Part shown: positions 25,399 through 33,805 of the stretch, piece after piece
Numbering within the stretch: position 1 is the first letter of the stretch
Layout of the letters: every line of letters begins with the position of its first letter
DNA from: Actinomadura terrae
Lineage (GTDB): Bacteria > Actinomycetota > Actinomycetes > Streptosporangiales > Streptosporangiaceae
Assembly (NCBI RefSeq): GCF_022751215.1
Contig: NZ_JAICDG010000003.1
Coordinates: 992,001-1,056,000 of the forward strand
Direction: 5' to 3'
DNA length: 64,000 bases
Position numbers and translations under genes: made by a program
The notes under the pieces: model-generated
The model's database searches: none
What the model saw: the letters and a program-made list of their open reading frames with translations, nothing else
What the model was told of the DNA's origin: nothing

Positions 25399-26517
25399 AT
25401 GAGCGCTGACGTCACGATCATCGGTGCCGGGCTCGGCGGGCTCACGCTCGCCCGCGTCCTGCACGTCCACGGAATCCCGGCCGCGGTCTACGAGGCGGAG
25501 TCCTCCCCGCGGGCGCGCGCCCAGGGCGGAATGCTCGACGTCCACGACTACAACGGGCAGGTCGCCATCGAGGCGGCCGCCTTGACGGAGGAGTTCCGCG
25601 CCATCGTCCTGGAGGGCCGCCAGCAGATGCGCGTCCTGGACCGGGACGGGACCGTTCTGCTCGACGAGGCCGACGACGGCACGGGCGGGCGCCCCGAGGT
25701 GATGCGCGCCGAGTTGCGCCGCGTCCTGCTCGACTCGCTCCCGGACGGCACCGTCCGGTGGGGCCGCAAGGTCACCGGCGCCCGCGCGCTGGGCGGGGGC
25801 CGCCACGAGGTGGGGTTCGCGGACGGCGGCACCCTCGCCACGAGCCTGCTGGTGGGCGCGGACGGCGCGTGGTCGCGGGTCCGGCCGCTGCTGACCGCCG
25901 CCGCGCCCCGGTACACCGGCACCACGTTCGTCGAGACCTACCTGTTCGACGCCGACACCCGGCACCCGGGCGCCGCGAAGGCGGTCGGCGGCGGGTCCAT
26001 GATGGCGCCCGCCCGGGACGGGCAGATCTTCGCCCACCGGGAGACCGGCGGCACCCTGCACGCCTACGTCGCGCTGCGCAGACCGCGGGGCTGGTTCGAA
26101 GCCGTCGACTTCACCGACGCCCGCGCGGCCACCGCGCGCATCGCCGCGGAGTTCGACGGCTGGGCCCCCGAGCTCACAGCGCTGATCACCGAGTCCGACA
26201 CCGCGCCCGTCCCGCGCCCGCACCACGCGCTGCCGACCGGGCACCGCTGGGACCGGGCACCGGGCGTCACCCTGGTCGGCGACGCGGCCCACCTCGCCGC
26301 CCCGAACGGTGAGGGCGCCAACCTGGCCCTGCTCGACGGCGCCGAACTCGGCGAGGCCATCGCCGCGCACCCCGACGACATCGAGACCGCGTTGGAGGTG
26401 TACGAGCAGGCCATGTTCCCCCGAAGCGCCGCCGCCAACGCCGAAGGCGAGCAGCTGAACGAGTCCCTCTTCGGCGACGCGCGCCACCTCGTCGAGATTT
26501 TCCAGCAGAACCCGTAG
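25399..26517 (+). CDS. FAD-dependent monooxygenase, TetX-like
   Basis: 372 residues. ATG at 25399 was chosen over an upstream frame because TAGGGGGA precedes it and the FAD-binding motif VTIIGAGLGGLTLARVL begins at residue 5. The group A flavoprotein hydroxylase motifs are complete: dinucleotide GxGxxG, GADGAWSRVR (DG motif, about residue 155) and GDAAHLAAPNGEGAN (GD motif, about 294). The segment ARAQGGMLDVHDYNGQ is typical of the TetX-related group that includes tetracycline-inactivating enzymes and other actinomycete hydroxylases. Cytoplasmic, NADPH-dependent. Drug inactivation is possible but cannot be concluded from sequence alone. Confidence 0.82.
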   Translation: MSADVTIIGAGLGGLTLARVLHVHGIPAAVYEAESSPRARAQGGMLDVHDYNGQVAIEAAALTEEFRAIVLEGRQQMRVLDRDGTVLLDEADDGTGGRPEVMRAELRRVLLDSLPDGTVRWGRKVTGARALGGGRHEVGFADGGTLATSLLVGADGAWSRVRPLLTAAAPRYTGTTFVETYLFDADTRHPGAAKAVGGGSMMAPARDGQIFAHRETGGTLHAYVALRRPRGWFEAVDFTDARAATARIAAEFDGWAPELTALITESDTAPVPRPHHALPTGHRWDRAPGVTLVGDAAHLAAPNGEGANLALLDGAELGEAIAAHPDDIETALEVYEQAMFPRSAAANAEGEQLNESLFGDARHLVEIFQQNP

Positions 26518-26734
26518 GCCGACCCGCGCACCTCCTTCGATGACGTGGACGCCCGGCCGGGGCCGAGCGGGCGGTACGGAGGCGTCGGGCGTGGGAGATA
26601 GGGGCGCCGAGATCTTGACGATCCGGGGACGGGACGGGCGAGGCCCGGCATCATCGGTGTCAGTGAGCACACGGATGCTTGCGTCGCGTTACCGTCCGGC
26701 GGCGTCCGCCCGCCGGGCAGAAGGGGCCCCTCCC

Positions 26735-28675
26735 ATGAGCGCACCCGCCGCCGCCGTCCGGTCCGATCGCTTCACGCGGTTGTGGATGCGGGGTGAACTG
26801 CACAGCAGCCCCACCGATCCGGTCGGGGCGCTGGTCTCCCACCTGACGGAGGAGTTCGACGCGGCCGATGTCACCTTCCGGCCGTGGAAGCCCACCGGAA
26901 CCGCCGACCGGTCGATGGCGACGACCGCGTCCTGGCGGGATCCGGTCGCGGGCCTGGTGATCGCCGCGCTGGTGGTGGGGGAGCGGGCGGGCCCGGGCGA
27001 GCGCGGCAGGGTGGAGTGGGGGTGCAGCGCCTTCGCCGACCACGGCTGGAGCGGCGCCGCCGACTCGCCCGCCGCCACGCTCGCGGTCGCCGGGGCGGGA
27101 GTGCGCGATCCGAGCGGCGTACCGGTGTTCGCCGGTCCGGTCATCGCGGCCGACGCCCCGAACTGGACGGACCTGGAGACCACCGAGCTCGGGACGAGCG
27201 AGATGCCAGGATGCCCGCCGCTCGGCCGCCTGATCGTCATGGCCACCGCCGACGATCACGAACGGCTGACCCGCGCCCTCGCCGACCCGGCCCGGACCAC
27301 CGGAGTGCTGATCACCGCGGCGCCCGGACCCGCGGGCCCCACCCCCGACGAGCTGGCGGCGACGGTCTGGCCCGGACTGTGCACGGTGGTGGTGGCCTCC
27401 GCACGCGCGCGCAAGTCGCTGGCCCGAAGACTGCCGCAGCGTCCCGTCCCGGTGGGCGGGGCGCGGTGGTTCGCACCCGCCACGCGGGCCGAGGACGCGG
27501 CGCGGGACGTGGTCTTCTCCAAGGCCGCGCTGCGGCGGCTCGGCTGGTCGGAGCCGCTGTTCGAGAACTGCGCCACGGCCTGCGTCCGGCAGGCGCCCAC
27601 CGGTCCGGCCGCCGAGGCCGCGGTGATCCTGGACGAGCACCCCGTGCTGCGCAAGCTCGCCGCCCCCCGGGACGCGGGCGCCCCCGCGCAAGCACCGTCG
27701 CTGCCCGCGGCGCCGTCACTGCCCGCGCCGCGCCGGCCCGACCTCGACCTTCCACGGCGCGGCGCCCACCACCGCAAGCGTCCGGCGCCCCCGAAGCCGC
27801 CCTCGCCCGCCGCCCCGCCCGAACGGTCCGAGCAGGCGGAGCTGGCCGACGCCCGGGCCGAGCTCACGCGGCTGCGCGACGCCCACCAGCGGTTGCGCGA
27901 GCAGCACCGGCAACTGCGCGAGAAGCACCAACGCGCGTGCACTCAGGTGACCTCGCTGGACGAGCAGCTCCAGCAGACCCGCCCGCAACTGAACCTGCTC
28001 GCCGACCTCACCGCCGAGAACGACACCCTGTCGGCCGAGAACCAGCGCCTGTCCGCCGAACGCGACACGGCCGTCCGCGAGCGCGGCATCCTCGCCAACC
28101 GGCTGGCCGCCCTCACCCGCGCCGGGCAGGCCGCCCCGGACGCCGCCGTCATCACCGACACCGTCCCCGGCAGCATGCGCGAGCTGCTGGCCCAGGCCGC
28201 CGACCGGTACCCGCTGCTGGACTTCACCCGGCTCGACCTCGACCCGAGCGACCGGCTCGACCACCACCCGAAGGCCGACGGCTGGCGCCGCAAACTCGCC
28301 GACGCGTTCACCTCGCTCCACCACTACGCGACCGCGAAGCGCCGATGCCTGGACGACGGCCGGCCCCCCGGCCCCGACCTCGCGACCTTCTACGCCTTCC
28401 TCACCTCCGGGCACCCGGGCGCGCTGATCAGCGCCCACATCATCGCCATGAGCGAATCGGACATGTCCGAGCGCAACCACCGCTACCGCCAGGCCCGCAC
28501 CTTCCCCGTCGACCCCGGCACCGACCCGTCCGGCCGCGCCTTCATGGGCGCCCACATCAAACTCGACACGCTGGCGCCCGCCCCCCGGGTCCATTTCCTG
28601 GACGTCCTGGCCGACCGGGCGAAGATACACATCGGCTACGTCGGCGAGCACCTCCCCAGCGCCCGCACGAACTAG
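26735..28675 (+). CDS. Large coiled-coil protein with a conserved, unnamed C-terminal domain
   Basis: 646 residues from ATG at 26735 (AGAAGGGG upstream). The N-terminal third (1-300) is alpha/beta with VFAGPVIAADAPNW and RLIVMATADDHE; it resembles no family I can name. A Pro-rich linker (about 305-365) leads to a heptad coiled coil rich in Arg/Gln/Glu/Leu (about 370-470, for example REQHRQLREKHQRA). The last 140 residues include RYPLLDFTRLDLD, WRRKLADAFTSLHHYATAKR, ARTFPVDPGTDPSGRAFMGA and IHIGYVGEHLPSARTN. This C-terminal layout (F-P-V-x-P, D-P-S-G-R, H-I-K, Y-V-G-x-H-L-P) is one I recognise as recurrent in actinobacterial proteins of unknown role. It lies just outside the conflict-type gene island. 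Confidence 0.7.
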   Translation: MSAPAAAVRSDRFTRLWMRGELHSSPTDPVGALVSHLTEEFDAADVTFRPWKPTGTADRSMATTASWRDPVAGLVIAALVVGERAGPGERGRVEWGCSAFADHGWSGAADSPAATLAVAGAGVRDPSGVPVFAGPVIAADAPNWTDLETTELGTSEMPGCPPLGRLIVMATADDHERLTRALADPARTTGVLITAAPGPAGPTPDELAATVWPGLCTVVVASARARKSLARRLPQRPVPVGGARWFAPATRAEDAARDVVFSKAALRRLGWSEPLFENCATACVRQAPTGPAAEAAVILDEHPVLRKLAAPRDAGAPAQAPSLPAAPSLPAPRRPDLDLPRRGAHHRKRPAPPKPPSPAAPPERSEQAELADARAELTRLRDAHQRLREQHRQLREKHQRACTQVTSLDEQLQQTRPQLNLLADLTAENDTLSAENQRLSAERDTAVRERGILANRLAALTRAGQAAPDAAVITDTVPGSMRELLAQAADRYPLLDFTRLDLDPSDRLDHHPKADGWRRKLADAFTSLHHYATAKRRCLDDGRPPGPDLATFYAFLTSGHPGALISAHIIAMSESDMSERNHRYRQARTFPVDPGTDPSGRAFMGAHIKLDTLAPAPRVHFLDVLADRAKIHIGYVGEHLPSARTN

Positions 28676-28830
28676 CGCCCCGCCCCCATATACGAGACCG
28701 ATGGAGTTTCGTTGACGCCATGGCGGTGTGGCCGCGACGAACGGTCTTTGTCGCCCGGTGGCACGTTGCCGGCCGGGTGCTCGCGGAATGCGTAGGACGG
28801 GGTCGGCGTGAGAGCCGGAAGGGGGCCGTC

Positions 28831-29403
28831 ATGCTGCACGGCATCGACGTCTCGTCACACAACCCCTCCTATGAGACCGAGGGGCTGGACTTCGTCATCG
28901 TCAAGGCGACCGAGGGCCGCTCCTACATCAATCCCTACCGGGCCCGGCAGGCCGCGCACGCCCGCCGCGCGGGCTGCGTCGTGGGGTTCTACCACTTCCT
29001 GCACGGCCGCAAGGGGCTGAGCCTGGCCCGGATCACCGCGCAGGCCCGCTACTTCGTCGAGCACTGCGGCGCCGAGCGCGGCGACATCCTCGCCCTCGAC
29101 TGGGAGACCGATCCCAAGGGACGGCTCGCCACCAGCGCTCAAAAGGACAAGTTCCTGCGCGAGGTGACCAGACTCCGCCCCGACCACCGGCTGATCCTCT
29201 ACGTCAACCGCGACCTGTGGACGAGGAAGAGCACCACCGACTACAAGGCCGACGGTCTCTGGATCGCCGACTACCGCAAGGCCGGTCACCCGCTCATCCA
29301 CGACGAATGGTGCTTCCACCAATACACCTCCGAGCCGCTGGACAAGAACGTCGCCCACTTCAAGAACCACGCCGCGCTCAAGAAGTGGGCATCGCGGGCC
29401 TAG
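28831..29403 (+). CDS. GH25-type muramidase (lysozyme-like) without signal peptide
   Basis: 190 residues, ATG at 28831 behind GGAAGGGGG. The family 25 catalytic core is clear: GIDVSSHNPSY with the first catalytic Asp at residue 5, VIVKATEGRSYINP, GFYHFLHG, and the DWE-type catalytic pair in LALDWETDPKG (about residue 89). It ends after the barrel with no cell-wall-binding domain. There is no signal peptide or membrane segment, which is normal for phage endolysins that leave through holins and unusual for a secreted host enzyme. It converges on the TPR genes of the minus-strand island, 32 bases away. It may be a phage relic or a lysis effector. Confidence 0.85.
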   Translation: MLHGIDVSSHNPSYETEGLDFVIVKATEGRSYINPYRARQAAHARRAGCVVGFYHFLHGRKGLSLARITAQARYFVEHCGAERGDILALDWETDPKGRLATSAQKDKFLREVTRLRPDHRLILYVNRDLWTRKSTTDYKADGLWIADYRKAGHPLIHDEWCFHQYTSEPLDKNVAHFKNHAALKKWASRA

Positions 29404-29435
29404 CGACCGCTCGGGGCCGACGCGCATCCGGCCCG

Positions 29436-31160
29436 TCAAGGGACCAGGGTGCCGTCCTCCATCGCCCGCAGCCGTCCCACCGCCGCGAGGTAGCGCTCGG
29501 CGAGGGCGGGGCGCGCGGAGCCGAGCGCGTCCAGGTCGGCGCGATCGCGGTCCAGCGCGTCGGCGAGTAGCAGGGCCCGGCCGCGCTCCGCCGTGACGGC
29601 CGCGTCGGCGAGGCGGCCGAGCGCCACCTGGACGCGGGACGCCTCGGCCGCCATGCCCCGGCTGCTGCGGAGCCAGGTGCGGCGGTACTCGGCGAGCGGC
29701 TGCAACCGGTGCAGCCGGGCGGCGGCGAGCAGGCCGGCGTCGTAGGCCTCCGCCGCCTCCGCCCACGCCTCCCGCTCGGCCGCCCACCGGCCCCAGGTCT
29801 CGGCCGTCGTCAGCGCGATCTCGACCTGGAGGTCCAGCGCGACGCGGCAGACCTCGCGGTAGATCCCGACGGCCCGGTCGCGGTCGCCGTCCGGGCCGCC
29901 GTGCGCCAGCCGGTACCGCAGGGCCGTCGCCAGGCTGCTGAGCCGTCCGGGCAGGTCGGGCGAGCCGGCCGGGGTCACCTCGACGGCCCGTTCCAGCGCG
30001 CCGACCGCCTCGTCGAACATCTCGGCGGAGGAGAGGACCGCCGCCAGGTCGAGGAGCGCGTCGCCGAGGTTCTTCAGGAACTTCGGCAGGTACGGCGAGT
30101 CGGCCGAGACAGTCTCCGTGGCGCGGCGGTACGCGCGGATCGCGGCCCGCAGGTGCGTGACGCCGCCCTGGCCGGAGGCGGGGCCCGCCTCCGACTCGTG
30201 CTCGTAGCGCAGCCGGAGGCTGTTGCCGAGGTTGTTGAGATAGCCCGGCAGCTCCGGATCGCGGGACGTCTCGCCGTCCGCCGTCTCGCCCTCCGCCGAG
30301 TCGCCGTCCGCCGTGTCGACCGCCGCCATGGCGTACCGCACGCTCACCTCCAGCTCGGGGAGGTTGCCGGTGCGCTCGTACCGGTCGAGCAGCAGCATCG
30401 CCGCGTTCGACTGGAGGCGGGCGCGGTCCGGCGCGTCGAGCCCCGGTACCCGCAGCGCCTCCGCGAGGTGCGCCAGCGCCTGGCTGAGATCGCCGAGGTC
30501 GCCCGACCTGTCGAACCGGTCGGACAGGTAGACCGCGAGGTTCCCGAGGTTGCGCGCCAGGTCGTCGCCGTCGATCAGGGGATGCGCCACGACCCGCCGG
30601 GCCGCGGTGATCGCCGCGTCGAGGTCGCCCGGGTCGCCGAGGAGGTCGTACCGGTCGGACAGGACGACGGCGAGGTTGCCCTCGTACACGGGATGGTCCG
30701 GATCGTCCGGCGCGGTGGCCTCGACGGCACGCCGGTAGTGCTCGGCGGCCAGGTCGAGATGGCGGGGGTCCCCGGTCGTCCCGTAGAGGGTGCGCAGCAC
30801 CCCGGCGAGGTTGTTGAGCCGGAGCCCGAGCGACGGGTCGTCGGTGCCGGTCCGCTGGACGGCCTTGGCCGCGAGCTCCCGTACCCGGGCGAGGTCGGCG
30901 GCGTCACCGGTCCGCGCGTGGCGGCCCCGGAACCGGGCCGCCAACCAGCCGAGCATCGCGGGGTTCGCCGGGTCGGTCTCCGCGATGTGGTCGAGCGGCA
31001 CCGGTTCCGCCCGCGTGCCGATCGGCGGGGCCGTCCCGTCGAGCGACGTCCAGGCGGGAAGGGCGAGGACCGTGTCCGCGAGGGCGGCCGTGGCGTCGTC
31101 GGGCGGGTCGGTCGCGGCGGCCTCATACAGCCGCCGCAGCAGGTCGTCCAGCGCCGTCAT
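29436..31160 (-). CDS. Tetratricopeptide-repeat protein, last gene of the minus-strand island
   Basis: 574 residues. The start ATG at 31160 overlaps the stop of the longer TPR gene upstream (ATGA); a much longer frame through that gene is a shadow. After a 110-residue lead (LRRLYEAAATDPPDDATAAL), repeats of about 45-55 residues follow with a pattern such as NLAVYLSDRFDRSGDLGDL, then YLNNLGNSLRLRYE and FLKNLGDALLDLA. The C-terminal region (about 450-574) has WGRWAAEREAWAEAAEAYD and ends RYLAAVGRLRAMEDGTLVP. In related actinomycete proteins this helical end often runs directly into a CHAT protease domain. Here that domain is absent, and CHAT proteins are separate genes upstream. Probably a scaffold. 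Confidence 0.8.
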   Translation of the reverse strand: MTALDDLLRRLYEAAATDPPDDATAALADTVLALPAWTSLDGTAPPIGTRAEPVPLDHIAETDPANPAMLGWLAARFRGRHARTGDAADLARVRELAAKAVQRTGTDDPSLGLRLNNLAGVLRTLYGTTGDPRHLDLAAEHYRRAVEATAPDDPDHPVYEGNLAVVLSDRYDLLGDPGDLDAAITAARRVVAHPLIDGDDLARNLGNLAVYLSDRFDRSGDLGDLSQALAHLAEALRVPGLDAPDRARLQSNAAMLLLDRYERTGNLPELEVSVRYAMAAVDTADGDSAEGETADGETSRDPELPGYLNNLGNSLRLRYEHESEAGPASGQGGVTHLRAAIRAYRRATETVSADSPYLPKFLKNLGDALLDLAAVLSSAEMFDEAVGALERAVEVTPAGSPDLPGRLSSLATALRYRLAHGGPDGDRDRAVGIYREVCRVALDLQVEIALTTAETWGRWAAEREAWAEAAEAYDAGLLAAARLHRLQPLAEYRRTWLRSSRGMAAEASRVQVALGRLADAAVTAERGRALLLADALDRDRADLDALGSARPALAERYLAAVGRLRAMEDGTLVP

Positions 31161-33805
31161 GCCTGCCCCTCCCGGGCGAGGATCGCGGCGATCCGGTCGA
31201 GGGCCGCCTGGTGGCGTTCGGCCAGGTCGGACCGGGACGCGGGGAGGCGGTCGAGGCCGTTGCGCGCGAGCGCCTCGTCGAGGAGCGTCGCGCGGCCGCC
31301 GTCCAGCACGGCGACGGCCCCCGGGAGGTCGTGCACGGTCACCTTCGCGAGCGCGGCCTCGGTGGTCAGCCGTTCGGCGATCCGCAGCCAGTTCTCCTTG
31401 TGGGACCGGACCAGCTGGCGGCTGAAGACCCTCCGGAGGGCGGCGACGGCGTGGTCGTAGGCCTCGACGGCCTCGGCCGCCGCCCCGCGCCCGGCGGCCC
31501 ACCGGCCCCAGTTGCGGGCCGCCTCCAACGCCCACAGCGCGTCGGCGTCCGTGCCCTCCCTGCATGCGGCGCGGTACGCGGCTGCGGCGTCCCGTTCGTC
31601 GTCCGCCGACCCCGACACCGTGTGGCGGTCGCGCAGGAAGGTGCCCAGGCTGTTGAGGTGGACGGCGCGCGCCGGTGACGTGGGCGCCAACGAGTCGAGG
31701 ACCCGCCGGGTGAGGACGATGGCCTCTTCGAGGTCGGGGACGCTCCGCTGTCGCCGCCACCGGTGCCACAGCGCGCCGCCGAGGTTGGCGGTGACGCGCG
31801 GCCGTTCGAGCGCGTCGGCGGGCAGGGCGCCGAGCGCCTCCCGGTACGCCTCCAGCGCGCGGTCCAGATCGGCGCCCGCGCCGTCCCGCAGGAAGCGGTC
31901 CACCAGCGCGTTCGCCAGGTTGTCGAGGTAGACGGGACGGTCGGGACTGGTCGCCGGGACGGATGCGGCGGCCTCCTCGAAGCTGGCGAGCGCCGACCGG
32001 AGGTCGTCGCCGTGCCCCAGATGCCCGTAGCGGACGCGCAGCGCGTTGCCTAGATCGTTGGCGATGCCCGCCTGGTCCGGCGCATGCCGGGGGATCGCGA
32101 GGGCTGCTTCGGTCAGGAGGTCCACCGTCTCGTCGAGGTCGACGACGCGTCCCTCGCGGTCGAAGCGGTCGAGCAGGGCGGCGGCCAGCCCTTGCAGCAT
32201 GCCGGGACGCAGCGGGGACGACCCGCCCGCGTCCTCCAGGACCGCGAGCGCCTCGCGGTGCGCGTTGACGGCCTTGTCGAGGTCGTCCGCTTCTCCGTGC
32301 ACCGCGTACCGTTCCCGGAGGGCGCCCGCGAGGTTGTCGAACATGCGCGCCCGGCCGGGGCCGTGGCGTCCGCGCGTCATCTGGACGAGTTCTTCCAACT
32401 CCGCGACGACCGCCGAGAGGTGCTCCGGCGGAACGTCGCCCGTGCGGACGCGCCGCAGCCGTCCCAGCGCGAGGTTGTTGCGGCTGTTCACCCGGGCCCG
32501 GTCGTCCTCCGCGAACAGGGCCAGCGCGCGTTCGAGATCGCTCGGCGCTCCGGCCCGGTGCCACCGCTCGATCAGGGCGGTGGCCAGGTTCCCGATCCGC
32601 TCCACGTCCGCCGGGGAGTTCGTGCCGCGCTCCGCCGTGGCCGCTTCGAGCAGGGCGATGGCCCTGTCCAGGTGTTTCGCCTCGCCCGAATACCGGTAGA
32701 GCTCGACGAGGCAGGCGGCGACCGTTCCCGCGCCGCGCCGGGACTCCTCGGTGGTTCCGGCGAGCCCGGTGCGGGCCTCCTCACCGGCCGCGACGGCCGC
32801 GAACAGGTCTTCGGCATCTCCCGAGCGCTCGTACCGCGCCAGGCGCGCCCAGGCGATCCCCGTCGCCAGCGCCTCCGTGAGCGACGCGCCGCCGGACTGT
32901 CCGGACACCGCCTCCCCGTACAGGGCGAGCGCGCGGTCCAGATCCGCGGCACCGCCCGCCGTTTCGTACCGGAACATCAGGGCCTCGGCGAGGCTGTGCA
33001 GCTGCCGCGCCCGGTCGGCCGCCGAGGGCGCGCTGCGCGCGAGCGCCCGCTCGGCCTGCGAGATCGCGCGGGCGAGGTCGTCGGGATCGCCGCCGCGCCG
33101 ATGCCGGACGAGCAGCGCGCCGGACAGGTTGGCCTGGCGCAGCGACAGCTCGGGAGAGCCGTCCGGCGTCCGCGCGATCGCCTCGCTGTAGGCGGCGATC
33201 CCTTCGTCCAGGCTCGCGGGGTCGCCGGTCAGGTCGTGGTGGGCCAGCAGCGCGTTGCCCAGATTGGTCAGATGCAGCAGCCGGTTCGGATCGTCGTCCC
33301 GGCCCGTCCCCACCGCGAGCCGGTGCGCCTCCAGCGCCAGGCCGAGCTGCTCGGCGCCGCCGCCCTGGAGGTAGCGCTCGTAGTGGACGAGACCCAGGTT
33401 GTCCAGGACGGTCGGCAGCACATCGTCATCGGACTCGGCCAGCCTGGCGCCCCGCCGCAGCACCTCGGTGGCCTGCTTCAGATACTCGTCCCAGCCGTGG
33501 TAGGCATAGGACTCGCGCAGGCAGTTGCCCAAATTGTTCAGGGCGTACGGGTCGCCCTCCGGCTCGGTCCGCTCGACGGCCTTCCGGTAGACGTCGCGGG
33601 CGCGGTCGAGGTCGCGGGGATCGCCGCGCGCCTCGAACCGGTCGAGCAGCGCACCGCCCAGCTCGCCGAGAAGGTCGGGGTCGGAGGCCTCCTGCGCGGT
33701 GACGACCCGCTCCCAGAGGAGCACCGCCCGGTCCGCCGCCTCGACCGAGCCCGTCGCGGCGTACTCGTCGCGGGCCTCGTCGGCCTGCTGGATGAGCTCG
33801 TTCAT
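31157..33805 (-). CDS. Long tetratricopeptide-repeat protein
   Basis: 882 residues, with about 14 helix-turn-helix repeats over residues 1-800. They share the pattern NLGNALRVRYGHLGHGDDL / LDNLANALVDRFLRDGAG. The C-terminal 100 residues (WGRWAAGRGAAAEAVEAYD, then LRRVFSRQLVRSHKENWLR, ending RIAAILAREGQA) match the end of the shorter TPR gene downstream, so the two are paralogues. As there, the protein stops where many relatives continue into a CHAT protease. ATG at 33805 overlaps the stop of the giant NTPase gene, and its own stop overlaps the next start, so the three are translationally coupled. No enzyme motif is present; protein-protein binding is the expected role. Confidence 0.82.
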   Translation of the reverse strand: MNELIQQADEARDEYAATGSVEAADRAVLLWERVVTAQEASDPDLLGELGGALLDRFEARGDPRDLDRARDVYRKAVERTEPEGDPYALNNLGNCLRESYAYHGWDEYLKQATEVLRRGARLAESDDDVLPTVLDNLGLVHYERYLQGGGAEQLGLALEAHRLAVGTGRDDDPNRLLHLTNLGNALLAHHDLTGDPASLDEGIAAYSEAIARTPDGSPELSLRQANLSGALLVRHRRGGDPDDLARAISQAERALARSAPSAADRARQLHSLAEALMFRYETAGGAADLDRALALYGEAVSGQSGGASLTEALATGIAWARLARYERSGDAEDLFAAVAAGEEARTGLAGTTEESRRGAGTVAACLVELYRYSGEAKHLDRAIALLEAATAERGTNSPADVERIGNLATALIERWHRAGAPSDLERALALFAEDDRARVNSRNNLALGRLRRVRTGDVPPEHLSAVVAELEELVQMTRGRHGPGRARMFDNLAGALRERYAVHGEADDLDKAVNAHREALAVLEDAGGSSPLRPGMLQGLAAALLDRFDREGRVVDLDETVDLLTEAALAIPRHAPDQAGIANDLGNALRVRYGHLGHGDDLRSALASFEEAAASVPATSPDRPVYLDNLANALVDRFLRDGAGADLDRALEAYREALGALPADALERPRVTANLGGALWHRWRRQRSVPDLEEAIVLTRRVLDSLAPTSPARAVHLNSLGTFLRDRHTVSGSADDERDAAAAYRAACREGTDADALWALEAARNWGRWAAGRGAAAEAVEAYDHAVAALRRVFSRQLVRSHKENWLRIAERLTTEAALAKVTVHDLPGAVAVLDGGRATLLDEALARNGLDRLPASRSDLAERHQAALDRIAAILAREGQA

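Noticed and set aside
29436..32564. A 1042-residue frame that would fuse the short TPR protein to sequence upstream
   Set aside because: The upstream part is out of frame with the true long TPR gene and has no repeats. The ATGA overlap at 31160 is the natural start.
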